Source of the DNA: an uncultured Collinsella sp.
GTDB lineage: Bacteria > Actinomycetota > Coriobacteriia > Coriobacteriales > Coriobacteriaceae
Assembly: GCA_900757265.1 (NCBI GenBank)
Contig: CAAENW010000287.1
Location: forward strand, 1 to 7,614
Direction of reading: 5' to 3'
Length of the DNA stretch: 7,614 nucleotides
The notes beneath the pieces were generated by a model that worked only from the letters and a program-made list of their open reading frames with translations, searched no databases and had not been told where the DNA came from. A program made the translations under genes and the position numbers. Positions 5,860 to 7,614 of this stretch are shown here, piece by piece. Every line of letters begins with the position of its first letter. Position 1 is the stretch's first letter.

Positions 5860-7614
5860 CTATAGCGAAACAGTTCCGTTTTTCTTGATGCGGGCGAGGA
5901 TGTTTTTGAGCTTGTTAAAGTCGAGCGGTTTGGGCAGATGGGCGTTCATGCCGGCATCGTGTGCCGCCTTGGCGTCCTCGGCAAAGGCATTGGCGGTGAG
6001 CGCGATGATGGGGATGTCGGCTGCATCGGCCTTCTCGCTCAGACGAATCGCGCGAGTTGCCTCGTAGCCATCCATACCCGGCATCATGATGTCCATCAGG
6101 ATCGCATCGAAGCTGCCGGCGGGACGACTAGTGTATAGTTCGACCGCTTCTTTGCCGTCGGCGGCGCGAGTTACGACGATGCCTTCGCTTTCGAGCAGGG
6201 CCTGGGCAATTTCGGCATTGAGCTCGTTGTCTTCGGCCAAAAGAACGTTCATGCCGGCAAGCGAGCAGCTGATCGCCTGCTCGTCCGCACCTTCTCTTGC
6301 CTGAGGGTTCTTGTCGATATCGAGCGGAATCTGGACGTTGAACGTACTTCCCATGCCGACCTCGCTCGAAATCTCAATCGTGCCGCCCATCATGTCTATG
6401 AGCGATTTGACGATCGGCATGCCCATGCCAGTTCCCTGAAATTTACTGCGGGCATCGTTGCCCTCTTGGGCAAACGGTTCGTAGATGTGCTTTAGAAACT
6501 CGGGCGACATGCCGATGCCGGTGTCCGAGACGCTAAAGCAAAAGAGCACCTGGCTATCATCGATCGGTTTAATCTGCGATGCAAAAGCGACAGTTCCGCC
6601 ATCTTTGTTGTACTTGATGCTGTTGTCGAGCAGGTTGATGATAATCTGACGTACATGAGTGGGGCTTCCCATTACATGTGGATTGCAGAGGGGATGTGCT
6701 CTTTGATCCTGCATCGTAATATTGCGATCGGAAGCACGGAGCTTGCACAGAACAATTGCATCGTTGCAGAGATCTTCGAGGTTAAATGAGACATGCTCAA
6801 GCGTTAGCTTACCATTTTCAATCCTGCCCATTTCTAGAATGTCGTTGATGAGTGAGAGCAGATGGTTGGCGGCGATTCGCGCCTTAGCTCGGTTTTTACG
6901 GGCGGCATCGACATCGTCTTCGTGCAATTCTTCAATTTCGATGAGCCCTAGAATGCCGTTGAGCGGCGTGCGGATGTCATGGCTCATGCGGGCGAGAAAG
7001 GCCGTTTTGGCCGCATTGGCGGCGAGTGCCTTGTTTTGCTCTACTCTGGCTCGCTGCAGGGCCCAGGTTAGAACCGCTACCCCAGTCAACAGTACACCGA
7101 CGATGATGACGACAATCGAGCTACGATGACGATATATAAACCTGAACGCGTCTGATTCCTGTGCGCTATACGACGTAGAGGAATAATTGCTCGCAGAAAG
7201 CGATTCTCCGGCGTTGATGATGCCCTTGTTGACGATACTCAATAATTCGGGATTTCCGCGTCGCATAAGGCAAGAAAGTTCGGCCGTGCGTGAGAGTTCC
7301 TGTATCTCGTAGTCTCTGATATCGTAGCTATCTCGGATGGTTTCCAGCCGTGCGTTGGGAACAACGATGCAGCTTGATCTTCCGTCCTTAAGGGCAGAAA
7401 GCATGTCGTCTGCAGACGGATGCTCGGTTACATTTGCATTTGGAAACATAGTTTTTAATTCGCTGCGGTTGACGATGGAAAACCCTGTGCAACAGATATT
7501 GCGGAGATCCTTGTTGAGATCGCTGGTGGCGTGGATGGCGGTAAGAGAGATCGTTCCCATCGAAATCGATTGAACGGTCCCCATTTGCTCGGCAAGCCAG
7601 TAGTCGCGAAATGC
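5860..7614 (-). CDS. Hybrid sensor histidine kinase with fused solute-binding sensor domain and C-terminal receiver (5' end outside the window)
   Basis: The frame stays open from the window edge (AFRDYWLAEQ before the first Met at 7584), so the gene is 5'-truncated here; 584 residues are visible. Numbering from that Met, residues 1-130 resemble the C-terminal part of an SBP_bac_3 sensor: LKDGRSSCIVVPN (65-77), then ELSCLMRRGNPELLSIVNKG (102-121). One TM helix follows at about 155-176, then a short helical linker with no HAMP. HisKA has MSHDIRTP with His202. The ATPase domain has Asn321, DTGIG (354-358) and GTGMGM (384-389). The receiver has Glu451/Asp452, Asp498 in LMDIMMPG, Thr530 and Lys552. 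Every catalytic residue is intact. Met 7584 is unlikely to be the true start: it has no ribosome binding site and would leave the sensor without an export signal. No HPt or output domain is present. The flavoprotein gene follows 42 nt downstream. The kinase and receiver resemble the convergent kinase, indicating paralogy. Confidence 0.9.
   Translation of the reverse strand, partial: AFRDYWLAEQMGTVQSISMGTISLTAIHATSDLNKDLRNICCTGFSIVNRSELKTMFPNANVTEHPSADDMLSALKDGRSSCIVVPNARLETIRDSYDIRDYEIQELSRTAELSCLMRRGNPELLSIVNKGIINAGESLSASNYSSTSYSAQESDAFRFIYRHRSSIVVIIVGVLLTGVAVLTWALQRARVEQNKALAANAAKTAFLARMSHDIRTPLNGILGLIEIEELHEDDVDAARKNRAKARIAANHLLSLINDILEMGRIENGKLTLEHVSFNLEDLCNDAIVLCKLRASDRNITMQDQRAHPLCNPHVMGSPTHVRQIIINLLDNSIKYNKDGGTVAFASQIKPIDDSQVLFCFSVSDTGIGMSPEFLKHIYEPFAQEGNDARSKFQGTGMGMPIVKSLIDMMGGTIEISSEVGMGSTFNVQIPLDIDKNPQAREGADEQAISCSLAGMNVLLAEDNELNAEIAQALLESEGIVVTRAADGKEAVELYTSRPAGSFDAILMDIMMPGMDGYEATRAIRLSEKADAADIPIIALTANAFAEDAKAAHDAGMNAHLPKPLDFNKLKNILARIKKNGTVSL

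Overview
The window is a protein-dense stretch of a GC-rich bacterial chromosome. The strong G/C bias at third codon positions, the long antisense open frames that this bias creates, and the combination of a PatB/MalY C-S lyase, Nim-like flavoprotein and substrate-binding-domain hybrid kinases fit a Coriobacteriia member (Collinsella-like gut anaerobe). That assignment is an inference from style and gene content. There is no marker gene such as rRNA, and no tRNA, CRISPR array, insertion sequence or phage gene is visible.

Layout. On the plus strand come trmO (tRNA m6t6A methyltransferase, starting at the very edge of the window), a PatB/MalY-type aminotransferase-fold C-S lyase, and a tightly coupled pair: a substrate-binding lipoprotein (start corrected to 2210) overlapping by 4 nt (ATGA) with a transmembrane hybrid histidine kinase. 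A strong inverted repeat at 5277-5304 closes this unit and also faces the convergent minus-strand genes. On the minus strand, reading from the right edge, a second hybrid histidine kinase (5' end outside the window) is followed after 42 nt by a small pyridoxamine-phosphate-oxidase-fold/Nim-like flavoprotein. No gene-free gap exceeds about 145 bases.

How the genes may work together. The most interesting content is the two convergent hybrid kinases. Both have one HisKA/HATPase core and one C-terminal receiver, with no HPt or DNA-binding output in the window. They appear to solve sensing differently. Kinase 1 has its own two-TM-flanked extracytoplasmic domain (Cache-like by appearance) and is translationally coupled to a separate solute-binding lipoprotein with no ABC permease nearby. 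Kinase 2 carries what looks like the C-terminal lobe of a solute-binding domain fused directly in front of its TM helix. The first arrangement reads as a three-part signalling unit (lipoprotein ligand binder, membrane kinase, receiver) in which a normally fused or transport-associated binding protein has become a dedicated co-sensor. This is inference; the individual families are known.
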